Shown piece by piece: positions 6,211 to 8,649 of a stretch of DNA of 8,649 nt. This stretch comes from an uncultured Eubacterium sp. (GTDB lineage Bacteria > Bacillota > Clostridia > Lachnospirales > Lachnospiraceae), in NCBI GenBank assembly GCA_947573465.1, contig CANPET010000060.1, positions 1 to 8,649 on the forward strand. Direction: 5' to 3'. Every line of letters starts with the position of its first letter. Positions within the stretch are counted from its first letter, which is position 1. The notes under the pieces are model-generated. The model did no database searches, was not told where the DNA came from, and saw only the letters and a program-made list of their open reading frames with translations. Both the position numbers and the translations under genes were made by a program.

Positions 6211-6244
6211 AAGACTCGTTCTGATAAAGAACGAGTTTTCTTTT
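6211..6244 (+). terminator. Intrinsic terminator of the T-box leader
   Basis: ACTCGTTCT (6214-6222) pairs perfectly with AGAACGAGT (6228-6236) around a 5-base loop. Three weaker pairs extend the base, and TTTTCTTTT follows. This is the only hairpin in the leader with a U-tract. Because no terminator separates the Hip-like unit from the leader, it may also stop transcripts arriving from upstream. Confidence 0.85.
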
Positions 6245-6301
6245 ACCTGAAACTTGAAAATAAAACGCTCAATATATATTTTATTATGAAGGGAGAACGA
6301 A

Positions 6302-8059
6302 ATGGACGTAAACACAAACAACATTTATCGTGATGTGACAATGGATCAATTATCAGAAGCAAATGTAGGAGAAACTATCAAAATTGCAGGCTGGATTGAG
6401 AATATACGTGACCACGGTGGGGTATCATTTATTGACTTAAGAGATATGTATGGTGTAATGCAGGTAGTTATGCGTGATACATCATTATTAGAGGGACTTA
6501 GTAAGGAAGATTGTATTTCTGTAGAAGGACCGATTGAACATAGAGATGAAGAAACATATAATCCAAAGATTCCGACAGGAACAATTGAATTAGATGCAAA
6601 GAAGGTAGATGTATTAGGAAAGACTTATTCACAGCTTCCTTTTGAGATCATGACATCTAAGGAGACAAGAGAAGACGTAAGACTAAAGTACAGATATTTA
6701 GATTTAAGAAATACAAAAGTAAAGGATAACATGATTTTTAGATCAAAGGTTATCTCCTATTTAAGACAGAAGATGACAGATATGGGATTTTTAGAAATTC
6801 AGACTCCGATTCTTTGTGCATCATCACCGGAGGGGGCAAGAGATTATATTGTTCCATCAAGAAAATTCAAAGGTAAGTTTTATGCATTGCCACAGGCACC
6901 ACAGCAGTACAAACAGTTATTGATGGTGTCAGGTTTCGATAAATACTTTCAGATAGCACCTTGTTTTAGAGATGAGGATGCAAGAGCAGACAGATCTCCT
7001 GGAGAGTTCTATCAGTTAGACTTTGAGATGAGTTTTGCTACACAGGAGGATGTATTTAGAGTAGGTGAAGAAGTGCTGGCAGACACATTTAATAAATTTG
7101 CACCAGAAGGTTATGAGGTAACACAGGCACCATTCCCGATTATCAGTTATAAAGAAGCGATGCTGAAATATGGTACAGATAAGCCGGACCTTCGTAATCC
7201 ATTAGAGATTATTGACGTAACAGATTTTTTCCAGAGATGTACATTCAAACCATTCCATGGAAAGACAGTTAGAGCTATTGTTATTAATCAAAAGTTGTCA
7301 AAAGGACAACATGAGAAGTTATTGAAGTTTGCCCAGAGCATCGGAATGGGTGGACTTGGTTATCTTGAAGTTTTAGAAGATGGAGCATACAAGGGACCGA
7401 TTGATAAATTTATTTCGGAAGATATGAAAGATGAAATCAGAGAATTGGGAAATCTTCAACCTTTGGATACAATCTTCTTTATCGCAGATACAGAAAAGAC
7501 AGCATCTGTTTATGCCGGACAAATTAGAACTGCACTTGGAGAAAGACTTGATTTAATTGAAAAGAATGCATTTAAGTTCTGCTATATCAATGATTTTCCA
7601 ATGTATGAATATGATACAGAGACAAAGCAGATGATATTTACACATAATCCATTCTCAATGCCACAAGGAGGACTTGAAGCACTTGAGACAAAGAATCCGG
7701 AAGATATCCTTGCATACCAGTATGATATTGTATGTAATGGTGTTGAATTATCATCTGGAGCAGTAAGAAATCATGATATACAGATTATGATTAAAGCCTT
7801 TGAAATTGCAGGATATACAGAGGATGATTTGAAAGAGAAGTTTGGTGCTCTTTATAATGCATTCCAGTTTGGTGCGCCACCACATGCGGGTATGGCACCA
7901 GGTGTTGACCGTATGATTATGTTACTTCGTGATGAAGAGAACATCCGTGAGGTGATTCCATTCCCAATGAATGGTAATGCACAGGACTTAATGTGCGGTG
8001 CACCGGGAGAGGTAACAGAGCAGCAGTTAAGAGAGACACATATTAAAGTGAGAGCATAG
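6302..8059 (+). CDS. aspS: Aspartyl-tRNA synthetase, bacterial type, probably non-discriminating
   Basis: The 585-residue class II synthetase attaches Asp to tRNA. An N-terminal OB-fold anticodon-binding domain (about 1-105) is followed by the catalytic core split by a GAD insertion (about 290-420). Motif 1 lies in GFLEIQTPIL (162-171). Motif 2 contains FRDEDARADRSPGEFYQ (222-238), and motif 3 GAPPHAGMAPGVDRM (524-538). Length is normal for bacterial AspRS. The OB-fold has RDHGG (36-40): His38 is the residue found in AspRS enzymes that also charge tRNA(Asn), where discriminating E. coli AspRS has Leu. The second diagnostic site appears to be Glu84, not Gly, so the signature is only partial. 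The motif 2 and 3 variants (ARADRSPGE, HAGMAPG) also differ from E. coli. AAGGGAGA (6289-6296) sets the start. Expression is under the T-box leader, which reads an Asn codon. Confidence 0.97.
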   Translation: MDVNTNNIYRDVTMDQLSEANVGETIKIAGWIENIRDHGGVSFIDLRDMYGVMQVVMRDTSLLEGLSKEDCISVEGPIEHRDEETYNPKIPTGTIELDAKKVDVLGKTYSQLPFEIMTSKETREDVRLKYRYLDLRNTKVKDNMIFRSKVISYLRQKMTDMGFLEIQTPILCASSPEGARDYIVPSRKFKGKFYALPQAPQQYKQLLMVSGFDKYFQIAPCFRDEDARADRSPGEFYQLDFEMSFATQEDVFRVGEEVLADTFNKFAPEGYEVTQAPFPIISYKEAMLKYGTDKPDLRNPLEIIDVTDFFQRCTFKPFHGKTVRAIVINQKLSKGQHEKLLKFAQSIGMGGLGYLEVLEDGAYKGPIDKFISEDMKDEIRELGNLQPLDTIFFIADTEKTASVYAGQIRTALGERLDLIEKNAFKFCYINDFPMYEYDTETKQMIFTHNPFSMPQGGLEALETKNPEDILAYQYDIVCNGVELSSGAVRNHDIQIMIKAFEIAGYTEDDLKEKFGALYNAFQFGAPPHAGMAPGVDRMIMLLRDEENIREVIPFPMNGNAQDLMCGAPGEVTEQQLRETHIKVRA

Positions 8060-8079
8060 AAAAACTGGGAGCAGGCATT

Positions 8080-8613
8080 ATGGCAGTAGTTTATATCAGA
8101 GATCTTGATTTTCATATTGCGAATGAAGAGGAGCAGGAAGAGATAAAGGATTTATATAAACATAAAATGACCAAATCATGGATAAAAAGATTTATTGTAT
8201 TTTTTATCCTTGCCTTGATATGTTTTATCTTTCAAGCGATTGCACACTTAAATTTACCGTGGATGTTTTCAGAAGAACAGACAATATATAGATTGTTTCT
8301 CTATATTGCCAGTGCTTTTGTAGGACTGAATCTTCTATCATGGCTGGAGCTTATGATAGAAAGAGATGTGATATACAATCCTGAGAAATCTAAGATTTTG
8401 AAGTTGAAAGTAATTGGAAAAGTGCATTCAGAGAACTTGACCGTGATGAGACAACAAAAGTGGTTTGTTACTTGTGGAACAGATGAGGGAATGATAGAGG
8501 ATGCAATTATTGTCAGAAATAAATCTGATTATAATAATATAAAAATTGGCGAGATGGTATATATAGAGCAGACCCATGATGATGGGCACTATTTGTACTA
8601 TTATCTTGCTTAA
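8080..8613 (+). CDS. Small two-helix membrane protein of unknown function
   Basis: The 177-residue protein is not recognised. An acidic N-terminal segment (about 1-30, rich in Glu) precedes a basic stretch (KSWIKR) and a first membrane helix (about 37-55). A short loop with LNLPWMF leads to a second helix (about 69-91). Both ends are then probably cytoplasmic. The C-terminal part (about 97-177) is predicted to be a soluble beta-rich domain with alternating hydrophobics (KILKLKVIGKV, GEMVYIEQ) and ends in HYLYYYLA. It begins 20 bases after the aspS stop with a moderate ribosome binding site (GGGAGC at 8067-8072) and no promoter or terminator between, so it is probably co-transcribed with aspS under the T-box. 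Nothing in the sequence links it mechanistically to aminoacylation. Confidence 0.8.
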   Translation: MAVVYIRDLDFHIANEEEQEEIKDLYKHKMTKSWIKRFIVFFILALICFIFQAIAHLNLPWMFSEEQTIYRLFLYIASAFVGLNLLSWLELMIERDVIYNPEKSKILKLKVIGKVHSENLTVMRQQKWFVTCGTDEGMIEDAIIVRNKSDYNNIKIGEMVYIEQTHDDGHYLYYYLA

Positions 8614-8634
8614 ATAAAGGGATGCAACCACCAG

Positions 8635-8640
8635 TTGACA
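8635..8640 (+). promoter_or_regulatory. Possible -35 box of a gene beyond the window
   Basis: A perfect TTGACA lies 21 bases after the preceding stop codon. The matching -10 would fall outside the window, so this is only a candidate. Confidence 0.3.
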
Positions 8641-8649
8641 AATTGAAAA

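Larger units (their letters stand above)
5886..6244 (+). ncRNA. T-box riboswitch leader with an AAC (Asn) specifier
   Basis: This untranslated stretch of about 360 nt is a tRNA-sensing T-box leader. Stem I: an 8-bp helix (5911-5918 with 5962-5969) sits above the specifier loop, and a GAG/CTC helix (5902-5904 with 5979-5981) sits below it. The loop strands are AAGTAG (5905-5910) and TGAATAACA (5970-5978). Higher up are the AG-bulge GAGAG and the distal loop GGTGGAAG (5942-5949), closed by CAGG/CCTG. By the usual rule (codon followed by a purine before the lower helix), the specifier is AAC at 5975-5977. Middle stems follow (6031-6074), then a Stem III-like hairpin (6076-6105) and the T-box AGGTGGTACCGCGG (6133-6146), whose UGGU bulge would contact the tRNA 3' end. 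No Asp codon occurs in the loop. Confidence 0.93.

Noticed and set aside
6254..6280. Second promoter after the T-box terminator (TTGAAA ... TATATT)
   Set aside because: The spacing is only 15 bases for TATATT, or needs TATTTT at 17. A start near 6288 would leave almost no room before the ribosome binding site. AT-rich background explains it.
6286..6288. ATG just upstream of aspS as an alternative start
   Set aside because: It is out of frame with aspS and overlaps its ribosome binding site.
1..8649. CRISPR arrays, insertion sequences, tRNA or rRNA genes
   Set aside because: No regularly spaced direct repeats, transposase-like reading frames, terminal inverted repeats, or tRNA cloverleaf sequences were seen on either strand.

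Overview
The window looks like a chromosomal segment of a low-GC Gram-positive anaerobe, most likely a gut Clostridia of the Lachnospiraceae type. The signs are AT-rich intergenic DNA, strong AGGAGG-type ribosome binding sites, sigma-A promoters close to TTGACA-17-TATAAT, a tRNA-sensing T-box leader, a FeoA-FeoB fusion and a bacterial-type AspRS. The genus is inference.

Layout. Positions 1-61 (minus) hold the first 20 codons of an ArsR-type repressor, with a promoter and two matching palindromes between it and the next gene. Positions 235-489 (plus) encode a small HMA metal-binding protein. It converges on a YeiH/UPF0324 membrane protein (546-1580, minus), and a perfect 12-bp two-way terminator lies between them. 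Divergent from that is feoB (1717-4080, plus), a ferrous-iron transporter with an N-terminal FeoA domain, followed by a terminator.

Positions 4185-5844 form a compact two-gene unit that looks like a rearranged HipA toxin-antitoxin system. A short HipA/HipT-like kinase (4248-5063) overlaps by 23 bp a 267-residue protein. That protein seems to join a region resembling the HipA N-terminal subdomain (HipS-like), a DUF2442-like middle and a C-terminal HTH. A 20-bp near-perfect palindrome with the 5-8-5 geometry of the HipB operator sits on the -35 box of the unit.

Six bases after its stop codon is a consensus promoter driving a T-box leader of about 360 nt (5886-6244), then aspS (6302-8059). The Stem I specifier loop can be folded and shows AAC, an Asn codon, with no Asp codon in the loop. 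The AspRS carries the RDHGG signature of non-discriminating enzymes. Together these suggest an AspRS that makes Asp-tRNA(Asn) for the transamidation route and responds to uncharged tRNA(Asn). The 3' part of the leader has an unusual two-hairpin arrangement: the hairpin that competes with the T-box antiterminator has no U-tract, while its 3' arm is complementary to the 5' arm of a second, true terminator. This suggests a relay switch. The window ends with a small two-helix membrane protein of unknown function (8080-8613) and a possible -35 box for a gene beyond the edge.

The most novel candidates are the split/fused Hip-like module with its operator and the Asn-reading relay T-box on aspS.
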